DNA of 64,000 nt from Arthrobacter sp. zg-Y844. Its GTDB lineage: Bacteria; Actinomycetota; Actinomycetes; Actinomycetales; Micrococcaceae. A program made the position numbers and the translations under genes. The notes beneath the pieces were generated by a model. The model made no database searches, had not been told where the DNA came from, and saw only the letters and a list, made by a program, of their open reading frames with translations. Shown here in pieces: positions 11,065 through 26,631 of this stretch; positions within the stretch are counted from its first letter, which is position 1; each line of letters begins with the position of its first letter. Where the stretch lies: positions 434,001 through 498,000 of the forward strand of contig NZ_JANFLS010000001.1 of NCBI RefSeq assembly GCF_024385465.1, written 5' to 3'.

Positions 11065-11631
11065 TTACGCCCCGGGGTAGGTGAGGAAGACGGTTTCGTC
11101 TTCCCCCTGCAGGCAGATGTTCCAGCGGAGTCCGCCGTCCGCTTCGCGGGTGGCGATCAGGGTGCGCCGGCGTTCCTCGGGCAGCGAGGACAGCAGGGCG
11201 TCACGGGCCAGGGCCTCTTCGTCGTCCGGCAGGTACATCCGAGTGTGCAGCTTGTTGAGCAGGCCGCGGGCAAAGATGACGACGGAAATGAAGGGGGCCG
11301 ATCCCTCTTCCGTGGGGCCCGGGTTGACCGTGGTGAAGGTGTAATTGCCGGCATTGTCGACGGCGGTGCGGCCCCAGCCGGTGAACGTGTAGCCGTCACG
11401 GACCAGGGATCCGGTCCGCTGGGGGATATTGCCGTCGGCGTCGGCCTGCCAGATTTCCAGCAGGGCATCCGGAATGGTTTCTCCGGCGCCGTCGGTCACG
11501 GTGCCCTGGAGACGGACGCTGCCGGGCATCCCCGGAGGCAGCAGCTGGTTGTCTTTCTCGAAGGGGAGGGCGTAGCCGTAGAACGGGCCGATGGTCTGGC
11601 CGGGCGTGGCGGTTAGCTTCTGCTCGTTCAT
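11065..11631 (-). CDS. pcaG: Protocatechuate 3,4-dioxygenase alpha subunit
   Basis: 188 residues of the intradiol dioxygenase family. Beginning MNEQKLTATPGQTIGPFYGY, it has the alpha-subunit pattern, including LLEIWQADADG. The alpha chain lacks the full iron ligand set, which is in PcaH. Start is ATG at 11631, sharing one base with the pcaH stop (TAATG), so subunit synthesis is coupled. A longer frame exists but would run through the end of pcaH. Confidence 0.95.
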   Translation of the reverse strand: MNEQKLTATPGQTIGPFYGYALPFEKDNQLLPPGMPGSVRLQGTVTDGAGETIPDALLEIWQADADGNIPQRTGSLVRDGYTFTGWGRTAVDNAGNYTFTTVNPGPTEEGSAPFISVVIFARGLLNKLHTRMYLPDDEEALARDALLSSLPEERRRTLIATREADGGLRWNICLQGEDETVFLTYPGA

Positions 11632-12455
11632 TACTCTGCGTCCTCGTCTTCCATCCAGGTGCGGTTGCTGCCGGTGAGCACGATGTCCCAGTTGTAGCCG
11701 GTGGCCCACTCATGCGAGGTGATGTTGTGGTCGTACGTGGCCACGAGGCGGTCGCGGGCCTTGGTGTCCGTAATCGACTGGTAGATCGGATCCAGCGCGA
11801 AAAGCGGATCCCCGGGGAAGTACATCTGGGTGATCATGCGCTGGGTGAAGTCGGTGCCGAAGAGCGAGAAGTGGATGTGCGCCGGGCGCCAGGCGTTGTA
11901 GTGGTTCTTCCACGGGTACGGACCGGGCTTGATGGTCGTGAACTCGTAGGAACCGTCGTCGGTGGTGATGCAGCGGCCGACGCCGGTGAAGTTCGGGTCC
12001 AGCGGGGCCGGGTGCTGGTCGCGCTTGTGGATGTAGCGGCCGGCGGAGTTGGCCTGCCAGATTTCCACCAGCTGGTTGCGGACCGGGTGCCCGTCGCCGT
12101 CGAGGATGCGTCCGCGGACGATGATCCGCTCCCCCATCGGTTCGCCGTTGTGCTGGATGGTCAGGTCACTCTCGAGCGCGTGGACGTCCTGGTGCCCGAA
12201 TGCCGGGGACCACAGCTCGATGGTTTCGGGGTCCACGTGGTGCGGATCCTTGGTGGGATGGCGCAGGAGGGAACTGCGGTAGGGCGAGAAATCGATGCGG
12301 GGCTGGGTCTCCTCGGCGGCGCCGTCGTCCACCCCCTTGGAGTACTCGGCGTGGACCGCGGCGATTTCAGCGGAGATCTGGTCCTGCGAGGCCTCGGCCG
12401 CGTCCAGCTTCTCGATGACATGGCTGTTCGAGAAAAGGTTCTCTTCCATTTCCAT
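11631..12455 (-). CDS. pcaH: Protocatechuate 3,4-dioxygenase beta subunit
   Basis: 274 residues. This is the iron-carrying subunit that opens the protocatechuate ring between the hydroxyls to give beta-carboxy-cis,cis-muconate. Iron ligands are visible in NHYNAWRPAHIHFSLFG (one Tyr, two His, about 205-220), with a further Tyr earlier in the intradiol domain (LVEIWQANSAGRY region). I chose ATG at 12455, six bases after AAAGGA; a second ATG two codons on is too far from the ribosome site. First gene of the pcaHGBDCFIJR operon. Confidence 0.96.
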   Translation of the reverse strand: MEMEENLFSNSHVIEKLDAAEASQDQISAEIAAVHAEYSKGVDDGAAEETQPRIDFSPYRSSLLRHPTKDPHHVDPETIELWSPAFGHQDVHALESDLTIQHNGEPMGERIIVRGRILDGDGHPVRNQLVEIWQANSAGRYIHKRDQHPAPLDPNFTGVGRCITTDDGSYEFTTIKPGPYPWKNHYNAWRPAHIHFSLFGTDFTQRMITQMYFPGDPLFALDPIYQSITDTKARDRLVATYDHNITSHEWATGYNWDIVLTGSNRTWMEDEDAE

Positions 12456-12507
12456 GGGTTTTCCTTTCAATGAAGCGCACCCTCGCGCTCCGGCTTTCCA
12501 AGCATCC

Positions 12508-12525
12508 ACGTGGTCGAGACCACGT
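12508..12525. promoter_or_regulatory. 18-bp perfect palindrome in the pcaH leader
   Basis: ACGTGGTC-GA-GACCACGT reads identically on both strands. It abuts the predicted pcaH -10 element and lies 53 bases before the start codon. It could be a repressor operator overlapping the start of transcription or a 5' leader hairpin. Confidence 0.5.
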
Positions 12526-12551
12526 TACACCGCCTGTTCGATGGATGTACA
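12524..12551 (-). promoter_or_regulatory. Candidate promoter of the pca operon
   Basis: On the minus strand TGTACA (12546-12551) and TGTAAC (12524-12529) are 16 bases apart; each matches the consensus at four of six positions. A weak promoter that needs an activator would look like this. The IclR-type palindrome lies four bases upstream of the -35. Confidence 0.4.
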
Positions 12552-12554
12552 GAT

Positions 12555-12569
12555 GTTCGTTATGCGAAC
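12555..12569. promoter_or_regulatory. IclR-type operator GTTCG-N5-CGAAC upstream of pcaH
   Basis: The palindrome GTTCGTTATGCGAAC has 5-bp arms and a 5-base spacer, sits just past the pobA stop codon and is placed upstream of the -35 of pcaH. IclR regulators of aromatic catabolism (PcaU, PobR, PcaR) recognise sites of this GTTCG...CGAAC type. PcaR encoded in the same operon is the obvious ligand. Confidence 0.6.
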
Positions 12570-12570
12570 G

Positions 12571-13767
12571 CTAGTCGTGCGGCCAGCCCGTGTAGGCCTC
12601 GGCCAGGTAGGCGCTGCCGTGCCGGGAGGAGACGACGCCGCTGAGCTCTCCCAGCGCACGCTTGCGCTCGAAGGGGCTGGCGTCCGCCCGGGTGTGCAGC
12701 ATCGACGTCATCCAATAGGAGAAGTTCTGCGCGCGCCAGACCCGCTGCAGTGCCTTGTCGCTGTAGCCGTCCAGCAGGTCCGGGGACTTGGTGGCGTAGA
12801 ACGAGTCAATGGCCTCGAACAGTACTTTCACGTCCGCCAGGGCGAGGTTGAGGCCCTTGGCGCCGGTGGGCGGAACCGTGTGCCCGGCGTCGCCCGCCAG
12901 GAACAGGTTGCCGTAGCGCAGGGGTTCGCACACATAGCTGCGGAACTTCAGGACGGTCTTTTCGAAGATGGGGCCCCGGGTCAGCTCGAAGCCGTCCGGG
13001 CCCTCCACCCGTGCCTGGAGTTCGTTCCAGATGCGGTCCTCACTCCACGCGTCCGCATCCTCGTTCGGATCACACTGGAAGTACATCCGCTGGACGGAGT
13101 CGTTGCGCTGGCTGATCAGGGCAAAGCCGCGGTCGGAATTGGCGTAGATCAGTTCCGGGGCGCTGGGAGCAGCCCTGGTGAGGATGCCGAACCAGGCGAA
13201 GGGGTATTCGATGAAGTTATCCGTGCGCGCTTCCTGGGGGATGGAGCGCTTGCAGATGCCCCCGGAACCGTCGGAGCCCACCAGGATTTCACAGTGGACT
13301 TCAAAGTCCCGGCCGTCGCTGTCGGTGAACAGGATCTTAGGGGTGCTCGTCGCCAGGTCCGTGACGGAAGTTCCGCTGACTCCGTAGCGGACATCGCCGT
13401 GGTCCCGTTCCCGGGCGGCGGCCAGGTCCGTGAAGACCTCATTCTGCGGGTACAGCCACACGGACTCCCCCACCAGGTCTTCAAAATCGATCCGGTGGCT
13501 CTCGCCGCCGAAGCGCAGGTCGATTCCCTCGTGGCGGTACCCCTCCGTAAGCACCCGGTTGCTTACCCCGGAATCGGTCAGCATGCGGACACTTCCGTGC
13601 TCCAGGATGCCGGCCCGGTGGGTGGTGCGGATGGTCTCGCGGTCCCGCTTCTCCACCACGATGTTGTCGATGCCGGACTTCGACAGCAGGTGCGAAAGCA
13701 TCAGTCCGGCGGGGCCGCCGCCCACAATGCCGACCTGCGTCTTGAGGATAGTGCGCTCTGCACCCAT
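12571..13767 (-). CDS. pobA: 4-hydroxybenzoate 3-monooxygenase
   Basis: 398 residues of the FAD aromatic hydroxylase family. It converts 4-hydroxybenzoate to protocatechuate, feeding the pca operon. The FAD-binding GGGPAG is at about 16-21, the DG motif region (VGSDGSGG) lies mid-protein, and FLAGDAGHTVPPTGAKGLN (about 285-305) binds FAD near the substrate. It ends 115 bases before pcaH on the same strand, with the pca operator and promoter in between. Its own upstream gap (13768-13847) has a short inverted repeat GTAG-N6-CTAC at 13790-13803 that might be an operator. Confidence 0.95.
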   Translation of the reverse strand: MGAERTILKTQVGIVGGGPAGLMLSHLLSKSGIDNIVVEKRDRETIRTTHRAGILEHGSVRMLTDSGVSNRVLTEGYRHEGIDLRFGGESHRIDFEDLVGESVWLYPQNEVFTDLAAARERDHGDVRYGVSGTSVTDLATSTPKILFTDSDGRDFEVHCEILVGSDGSGGICKRSIPQEARTDNFIEYPFAWFGILTRAAPSAPELIYANSDRGFALISQRNDSVQRMYFQCDPNEDADAWSEDRIWNELQARVEGPDGFELTRGPIFEKTVLKFRSYVCEPLRYGNLFLAGDAGHTVPPTGAKGLNLALADVKVLFEAIDSFYATKSPDLLDGYSDKALQRVWRAQNFSYWMTSMLHTRADASPFERKRALGELSGVVSSRHGSAYLAEAYTGWPHD

Positions 13768-13847
13768 CTATTGCTCCCTTGAAAACTTTGTAGCGGACAC
13801 TACCTCCCAGTGTGACTGCCGGCACACGGGGAGCAGCAAAGTGATTC

Positions 13848-15131
13848 TCATTGAATGGGAATTCGGCCGGCGTCCGGCGTCGCGGGGAGCTCCGAAGCCA
13901 GCAGCGCACCCCGCCGGGGCACTCCTATCCGCAGCAGGAACACGCACTGGCCCAGCGCCACGGCAACGGCCAGCCAGAGGGTCGGCACAGCACCGATCCA
14001 GCCCAGCAGCACCGCTCCGAGGACACCGCCCAGCACAACGGAGCCCTGGGTGAGGGTTCGGCGGGTGGACGAAACGCGGGCCAGCAGCTCATCCGGGATC
14101 AGTGCAGTGGTCAGGGCCGAGCTGTTCACCATCATCAGGCCAAGAGCCAGGCCGAAAAGGGTGAACGACACCCCGATGCTCAGCACTGCGAGATGCGGCC
14201 AGAGTGCGGTGAGCGGGACGAGCGCGAAGTTCAGCGGCATCATCAGCGCTGCCAGCAGCATTGCCCGGAGCGGACCGATGGCCTTTCCGATACGCGGGGC
14301 CAGCACCGCGCCGACGATGCCGCCAACGGCGCTGACGGACCAGATGGCACCGAAGAGCACCGGGTCCATTGCCAGATCGTGAAGGATGAACCAGGACTCG
14401 GCAGCCTGGTAGAGACCGGCAGCAAAGTTGTTGGTGGTGGTAGTCATGATCAGTGCCAGCAGAACGCGGTGGCCGGCGATGAACCTGACCCCCGTCGCGA
14501 CGGCTTCGCGGATGCCCGGCCGGTCCGTCTTCGGCGGGGCCGGGTGGTCCGGGGGCAGCCGGGCCAGTCCCGCGGCGGCGACCAGCTGTGTGGCTGCGCT
14601 TACGGCAAGCACTGCCGGCGCCGGGAGAAGCCGCACCAGGATCCCGCCGGCCGCCGGACCGGCCAGGGACACCACCTGCTCGGAGGCCATCAGCGAAGAC
14701 GCAGCATCGGCGATCCGGTGCCGTCCCACCAGCCGCGGCAATACCGAGGTATGGGCGGCCATAAAGAACACGTCGGCAATCCCGACCACCAGGATGACGA
14801 GCAGCAGCTGCCATGCCTCCAGCCAGCCCAGGAAGAACGAGGCAACGGCCCAGGCATAGGCTCCCGCCCGGACCCAGGTCATGGCGAGCATGGTCCGCCG
14901 CTGCCCCCACCGGTCAACAGCCACCCCCGCCACCAGCCCGAAAAGCAGCGGCCCGGCGCTGCTCAGGGGTGCGGCCAGCCCGGCCTCGAACGGCGTAGCG
15001 CCGAGCACGGAGATCATTCCCACCGACACGGCAAACACGGCGACATCACGACCGGCGTGCACCGCAGTGGTGGCCAGCCACAGGCCACGGAAAGCAGGCA
15101 GCGACCAGACGCCCGCCCCTGATTTCGCCAC
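13848..15131 (-). CDS. MFS transporter, EntS-like
   Basis: 427 residues with about 12 hydrophobic membrane segments. The loop between helices 2 and 3 has DRWGQRRTM, the MFS signature. The protein begins WSLPAFRGLWLATT, as in the MFS_3/EntS exporter group, rather than the AAHS aromatic-acid symporters such as PcaK. Start is GTG at 15131 after GGGGGA. It lies downstream of the IclR gene and upstream of pobA, all on the minus strand. The substrate is unknown; being next to pobA does not make it a 4-hydroxybenzoate importer. Confidence 0.75.
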   Translation of the reverse strand: MAKSGAGVWSLPAFRGLWLATTAVHAGRDVAVFAVSVGMISVLGATPFEAGLAAPLSSAGPLLFGLVAGVAVDRWGQRRTMLAMTWVRAGAYAWAVASFFLGWLEAWQLLLVILVVGIADVFFMAAHTSVLPRLVGRHRIADAASSLMASEQVVSLAGPAAGGILVRLLPAPAVLAVSAATQLVAAAGLARLPPDHPAPPKTDRPGIREAVATGVRFIAGHRVLLALIMTTTTNNFAAGLYQAAESWFILHDLAMDPVLFGAIWSVSAVGGIVGAVLAPRIGKAIGPLRAMLLAALMMPLNFALVPLTALWPHLAVLSIGVSFTLFGLALGLMMVNSSALTTALIPDELLARVSSTRRTLTQGSVVLGGVLGAVLLGWIGAVPTLWLAVAVALGQCVFLLRIGVPRRGALLASELPATPDAGRIPIQ

Positions 15132-15293
15132 TCTGTCCCCCGTTGTGCCGCGCCGTTTGGTGCCGGCACGGAATTGCCGGAGAAGGTCCCGGCAGGATGT
15201 GCTGCCGGCCCGGCACTACTATTACCCGGGAGTCCGCCGCCGGCCGGCAGCGCCACGCCGCACGGCCGGATCCGGCCACGGCTTGCCGGGGGG

Positions 15294-16061
15294 TCAGCGC
15301 TGGTAGTGCGGCCCCGCGGCGTCTGCCCGGACGCCCAGGCCGCGGGAGATTCCGCGGGCAGCAGTCATCAGCGCCGGGATGGTCGAAGAGATGTGTTCGC
15401 TGCCGGTGGGCACCACCACTCCGATGGCAGCCACGGCCGTGCCGCCCGGGCCGAAGACGGGCACGGCTATTCCGGTGGTGTCCGGAACGACGGCGCCGGG
15501 CAGGCTTGCGCTGCCCTCAAGGCGCATCTTTGCCCAGGACGAACGCAGCCGCTTTTCTTCGGAGGCAGCCGGGTTCTGCTGCGCCAGGTACTCCTCCTGT
15601 ACGTGCCGCGGCGAGTGGGCCATCATCACCATCCCCGATGAGGACACGTGGACAGGGAGCCGCCCGGCGACCTTCGCGTGGTTCAGCACCGATCCGTGGC
15701 TGGAAAGGCGTTCGATGAACAGAACCTCATCCGAGCGCAGCACGGACAGCTGGGTGTGCTGCCGGACCACAGCCTGGATGTCTTCCATAAACGGCATGGC
15801 AATCTGCTTGAGGCCGAGCGCGGCGGAGCTGCGGTTGGCCAGTTCCCACAGGCGAAGGCCCAAGCGGACGCCGCCGTCGGCTTCCCGCTGCAGGAAGCCG
15901 TGCCCCATCAGCTCGTTTACGATCCGGTGCGCAGTGGACAGCGGCAGCCCGGCACGGCGGGCCAGCATGGCGATGGGCATGGCCTGGTGGGTTTCGTCGA
16001 AGGCACTAATCACCCGCACGATCCGGCTGGTCATTGACTCGCCGCTCGGGGAATTGGCCAT
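15294..16061 (-). CDS. IclR-family transcriptional regulator
   Basis: 255 residues. The N-terminal winged helix (about 15-75, with IAMLARRAGLPLSTAHRIV) and the IclR effector domain (about 80-250) are clear. I chose ATG at 16061; an in-frame GTG at 16076 would add five residues, and neither has a good ribosome site. The effector is not known. It precedes the MFS gene and pobA on the same strand, so regulation of either is possible. A GGCCGGATCCGGCC palindrome follows the gene. Confidence 0.8.
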   Translation of the reverse strand: MANSPSGESMTSRIVRVISAFDETHQAMPIAMLARRAGLPLSTAHRIVNELMGHGFLQREADGGVRLGLRLWELANRSSAALGLKQIAMPFMEDIQAVVRQHTQLSVLRSDEVLFIERLSSHGSVLNHAKVAGRLPVHVSSSGMVMMAHSPRHVQEEYLAQQNPAASEEKRLRSSWAKMRLEGSASLPGAVVPDTTGIAVPVFGPGGTAVAAIGVVVPTGSEHISSTIPALMTAARGISRGLGVRADAAGPHYQR

Positions 16062-16120
16062 GTCTAAGTTTCGCACAGCAGTTATCTGCCACAGCAGCTA
16101 TCCGGCACGCCCGTTAAACG

Positions 16121-16156
16121 CGGCAGGTCCCGCACCCTGGGGTGCGGGACCTGCCG
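16121..16156 (-). terminator. Terminator of rpoBC
   Basis: A perfect 16-bp stem (16121-16136 with 16141-16156) with a four-base loop begins 39 bases after the rpoC stop. The minus strand continues with GTTTAACGG, a short T-run. Confidence 0.75.
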
Positions 16157-16194
16157 TTGACGCTGCGCGCTACACGCGGCGCCTGTTGCCTTGG

Positions 16195-20085
<3,891 letters not shown>

Positions 20086-20244
20086 GGGTCCCTGTTCTCT
20101 CTTGTTCTCTAAATCTGAATGTCTCGGGTGCGGAAAAGATTGAAGGTGACCATCAGGGCCGGCGCCTGCCGGTCCGGGTTAGGCGGCTTCAATATTCCGC
20201 TGCGAGCTCTGCGAGCCGCGGAATTTCGTTGCCGCCGTTCCGGA

Positions 20245-20268
20245 CCGTCCTGGCGCCGGCCAGGACGG
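20245..20268 (-). other. Stem-loop in the rpoB-rpoC spacer
   Basis: A perfect 10-bp stem (20245-20254 with 20259-20268) and GCCG loop follow the rpoB stop. A second, looser inverted repeat (ATTCCGC...GCGGAAT) lies closer to rpoC. The unusual 192-base spacer may hold an RNA processing site or partial attenuator. There is no T-run. Confidence 0.4.
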
Positions 20269-20277
20269 ATCTACCAG

Positions 20278-23778
<3,501 letters not shown>

Positions 23779-24203
23779 GAGGGATCCTTCCACAGACCTT
23801 CAGGCGTGTTTCACGCCTCCTCCCCTGCACGATGCGGACCGAGTCCGTGTGCGTCCCATTGTCCGGCATGGGGCCTATCCACAGGTTGCGGATACTGCCC
23901 GGCACGGAACGAAGCCCACCGCTATATGAAGGCTGAAGGTTAACAGGAGGAAGCAAATATCCACTATAGGGCATTATGGGCAGACAAGTCTAGCCGGTAT
24001 CTGACCCCTGCTTCGCTCAACCCCTCCGAAAGGATGTTCCGGGGATCGAATTCCGGGCTGTCTAATCCCGGAATCGAGGGGGAGCTACAGGCTGCACCGG
24101 CGCACCGTTCACGCATCGGATACAGATACCTTACCGCACAACGGCGGTTTTATGCGTGCCCGCATGGTGTGCAGTGCCGCGGACCCCTGTGACGGCGCTC
24201 TCC
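23779..24203 (-). promoter_or_regulatory. rpoB promoter and leader region
   Basis: No gene is seen in this gap. On the minus strand TAGACT (23987-23992) and, 18 bases downstream, TATAGT (23963-23968) are both plausible -10 hexamers, so one or two start sites about 180-205 bases before rpoB are likely. A 7-bp hairpin, AGGCGTG-TTT-CACGCCT (23802-23818), sits just upstream of the ribosome site and could affect initiation. Confidence 0.4.
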
Positions 24204-24230
24204 CCCCGGCGCGCCGGGGTGGCGTAGCCT
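24204..24230 (+). promoter_or_regulatory. Palindrome and -10 element before the thiolase
   Basis: A perfect 16-bp palindrome CCCCGGCGCGCCGGGG (24204-24219) is followed by TAGCCT (24225-24230), a TAnnnT -10 candidate. A repressor bound here would cover the core promoter. The binding protein is unknown. Confidence 0.4.
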
Positions 24231-24244
24231 TATCCCTGTCTTCA

Positions 24245-24280
24245 ATGACGAACACACCGACGAAAGCGATGCACGAGTGA
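24245..24280 (+). CDS. 11-codon upstream ORF overlapping the thiolase start
   Basis: ATG at 24245 opens an 11-residue frame, MTNTPTKAMHE, whose TGA (24278-24280) overlaps the GTG start of the thiolase (24277-24279). Its first six residues repeat the thiolase N terminus MTNAPT with one change, as if the start region had been duplicated. Coupled translation or a vestigial start are both possible. No ribosome site is seen for either. Confidence 0.3.
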   Translation: MTNTPTKAMHE

Positions 24281-25512
24281 CTAACGCACCCACAAGCACC
24301 TCCGCAGCCCGCGAGGGCACCGCCGTTCCCGAAGTGGTTATTGTCGGGGGCGCACGTACGCCCCAGGGCCGCCTGAACGGCCAGCTGTCCGCCTTCACGG
24401 CCGTCGAGCTCGGCGCGTTTGCCATCAAGGGCGCGCTGGACAAAGCCGGCGTCGATGCCGCGGATGTCGACTCGGTCATCATGGGGCATGTGGTGCAGGC
24501 CGGCTGCGGGCAGAACCCCGCCCGCCAGGCCTCCATCAAGGCCGGCATCGGCTGGGACGTCCCGGCAGTCACCGTCAACAAGGTCTGCCTGTCCGGCCTG
24601 GCTGCGGTGATTGATGCCGCCCGGCTGATCCGCGGCGGCGAGGCCACCGTGGTGGTGGCCGGCGGCCAGGAATCCATGACCCGCGGACCGCACCTGCTTC
24701 CCGGTTCCCGGCAGGGCTGGAACTACGGCAACATCTCCGCACTGGATTCGGTGGCCCACGACGGCCTCACTGATGCCTTCGACAACGATTCCATGGGCAT
24801 TTCCACTGAGCGGGGCAATACAAAGCTGGCGATCAAGCGCCTGGAACAGGACGAGGTAGCAGCTGCCTCGCACCAGCGCGCGGCAGCCGCCATGGCGTCG
24901 GGGGTCTTCGACGCGGAAATCGTTCCCGTGACGGTGCCGCAGCGCCGCGGAGAGCCCCTGGTCCTTACCTCGGACGAGGGCGTGCGGCCCAACACCACCG
25001 TGGATACGCTGGCCGGCCTTCGTCCGGCGTTCGATTCCGAAGGAACCATCACGGCAGGCAACTCCTCTCCCCTGTCCGACGGCGCGGCAGCCCTGGTCAT
25101 CACGACCCGGGACTACGCCGAAGCCAACGGATTGACTGTCCTCGCCGCCGTCGGGCTTCCCGGCCAGGTCGCGGGACCGGGCAACACGCTGCATTCCCAG
25201 CCCTCCAACGCCCTCTTCGCCGCGCTCGGCCGGGCCGGCTGGAGCACCTCGGACCTGGACTTCATCGAGATCAACGAGGCCTTCGGCGCCGTGGCGGTCC
25301 AGTCCCTCAACGAACTGGGGATGGACCTGGAACAGTGCAACCTGCACGGCGGAGCGATCGCGCTCGGGCATCCGATCGGGGCCTCGGGCGCCCGGCTGGC
25401 CCTCACGGCAGCACATGAGCTTGCCCGGCGCGGATCCGGCCGGGCCGGCGTCGCGCTCTGCGGCGGCGGCGGGCAGGGTGAGGCGCTGCTGCTTTACCGC
25501 GAAGAAGCGTAA
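24277..25512 (+). CDS. Acetyl-CoA C-acetyltransferase (thiolase)
   Basis: 411 residues. Catalytic Cys in VNKVCLSGLAA (about 105-115), His in ALGHPIGASG and Cys in VALCGGGGQGEA. These match biosynthetic/degradative acetoacetyl-CoA thiolases (AtoB/ThlA group). Start is GTG at 24277; the first 18 residues are a low-complexity extension before VVIVGGARTP. The gene runs against its neighbours, between rpoB and rplL, and ends at a shared terminator. It differs from PcaF in this window in sequence and context. Confidence 0.9.
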   Translation: MTNAPTSTSAAREGTAVPEVVIVGGARTPQGRLNGQLSAFTAVELGAFAIKGALDKAGVDAADVDSVIMGHVVQAGCGQNPARQASIKAGIGWDVPAVTVNKVCLSGLAAVIDAARLIRGGEATVVVAGGQESMTRGPHLLPGSRQGWNYGNISALDSVAHDGLTDAFDNDSMGISTERGNTKLAIKRLEQDEVAAASHQRAAAAMASGVFDAEIVPVTVPQRRGEPLVLTSDEGVRPNTTVDTLAGLRPAFDSEGTITAGNSSPLSDGAAALVITTRDYAEANGLTVLAAVGLPGQVAGPGNTLHSQPSNALFAALGRAGWSTSDLDFIEINEAFGAVAVQSLNELGMDLEQCNLHGGAIALGHPIGASGARLALTAAHELARRGSGRAGVALCGGGGQGEALLLYREEA

Positions 25513-25558
25513 CCGCCCCGGAGTGACCACCCCGGAGTGACCGCCCCTAAATAAACAC

Positions 25559-25592
25559 AGAAGGCCCCGTTCCTTTCGGAACGGGGCCTTCT
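25559..25592. terminator. Bidirectional terminator between thiolase and rplL
   Basis: A perfect 15-bp stem (25559-25573 with 25578-25592) with TTTC loop. The plus strand continues to GTTTTTA about ten bases on, and the minus strand to TGTGTTTATTT, so it serves both converging transcripts. Confidence 0.85.
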
Positions 25593-25625
25593 GCTAAGCG
25601 TTTTTACGCGGTGAGGCAGTAAAAA

Positions 25626-26000
25626 CTACTTGACGGTGACGGTGGCGCCGGCAGCTTCGAGAGCTTCCTTGGCCTTGTCAGCGGCTTCCTTGTTGGCGCC
25701 TTCGAGGACGGCCTTCGGAGCGCTGTCAACCAGGTCCTTGGCTTCCTTCAGACCCAGCGAGGTCAGGGAGCGAACTTCCTTGATCACTGCGATCTTCTTG
25801 TCGCCGGCAGCTTCGAGGATGACGTCGAATTCGGTCTTCTCTTCAGCGGCTTCAGCGGCACCGGCAGCGGGGCCGGCAACTGCGACAGCAGCAGCGGTGA
25901 CGTCGAACGTCTCCTCGAAGAGCTTCACGAAATCGGAGAGCTCGATGATGGACAGTTCCTTGAAAGCTTCAATGAGCTCTTCGTTGGTGAGCTTCGCCAT
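25626..26000 (-). CDS. rplL: 50S ribosomal protein L7/L12
   Basis: 124 residues: N-terminal dimerisation helices ([21 protein letters not shown]), an Ala/Glu-rich hinge (about 35-55) and the globular C-terminal domain, including [20 protein letters not shown], which recruits translation factors. Start is ATG at 26000. It follows rplJ by 61 bases, making the usual L10-L12 pair. Confidence 0.98.
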   Translation of the reverse strand: MAKLTNEELIEAFKELSIIELSDFVKLFEETFDVTAAAVAVAGPAAGAAEAAEEKTEFDVILEAAGDKKIAVIKEVRSLTSLGLKEAKDLVDSAPKAVLEGANKEAADKAKEALEAAGATVTVK

Positions 26001-26061
26001 GGTGTGGCGTCCTTCCTATAGTTGGTGCACGCAGGCACCGGAGATTGATGGAGAAGAGGAA

Positions 26062-26631
26062 TTACTCTTCGGTGGCTGCTTCTGCTGCCGGAGCTTCTTC
26101 TGCAGCGGCCGGAGCCTCTTCTGCAGCGGAGGCAGCGGGGGCGCCGCTTTCCTCTTCAAGCTTCATGCGCAGTGCATCAGCCGTGCGGGCGAGCATGGAC
26201 ATCGGTGCCTTGAGGACACCGGCGACGCGTGCAAGCTGGAACTCACGGGACTCAAGGGCAGCCAGTGCGGCTACACCGGAGGCATCCAGGGCATTGCCCT
26301 CGAAGACACCGGTCTTGATGATGAGCTGCGGGTTGGTCTTGGCAAAATCCGTCAGGCTCTTTGCAGCTGCAACTGCGTCACCCTTGATGAAGGCAATTGC
26401 AGTAGGTCCGGCAAGCTGGCCTTCGAACGCGTCGATGCCGGCTTCCTTGGCTGCAATGCCAGTCAGGGTGTTCTTTACGACCGAGTACTTGGTGTCCTGG
26501 CCGAGCGAACGACGCAGCTCCTTGAGCTGTGCAACGGTGAGCCCGCGGTATTCGGTTAGGACAGCAGCGGTCGATTCCTTGAAATCGGTGGTGATTTCCT
26601 CGACTGCTGACACCTTTGTTGGCGTTGCCAT
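26062..26631 (-). CDS. rplJ: 50S ribosomal protein L10
   Basis: 189 residues. The L10 core (about 1-165) anchors L12 dimers to the ribosome stalk. The C-terminal tail is rich in Ala and Glu (about 168-189). Start is ATG at 26631 with AAGGAGG upstream; an upstream in-frame extension has no ribosome site. The gene is preceded by a leader with a terminator-like hairpin, consistent with autogenous control by L10/L12. Confidence 0.97.
   Translation of the reverse strand: MATPTKVSAVEEITTDFKESTAAVLTEYRGLTVAQLKELRRSLGQDTKYSVVKNTLTGIAAKEAGIDAFEGQLAGPTAIAFIKGDAVAAAKSLTDFAKTNPQLIIKTGVFEGNALDASGVAALAALESREFQLARVAGVLKAPMSMLARTADALRMKLEEESGAPAASAAEEAPAAAEEAPAAEAATEE

Noticed and set aside
12161-12421. A second small gene inside pcaH on the minus strand
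   Set aside because: Off-frame translation of pcaH, with no start signal or known domain.
25516-25542. Two copies of CCCCGGAGTGACC, 14 bases apart, after the thiolase
   Set aside because: A simple local duplication just past the stop codon. No function suggested, although it sits before a terminator.
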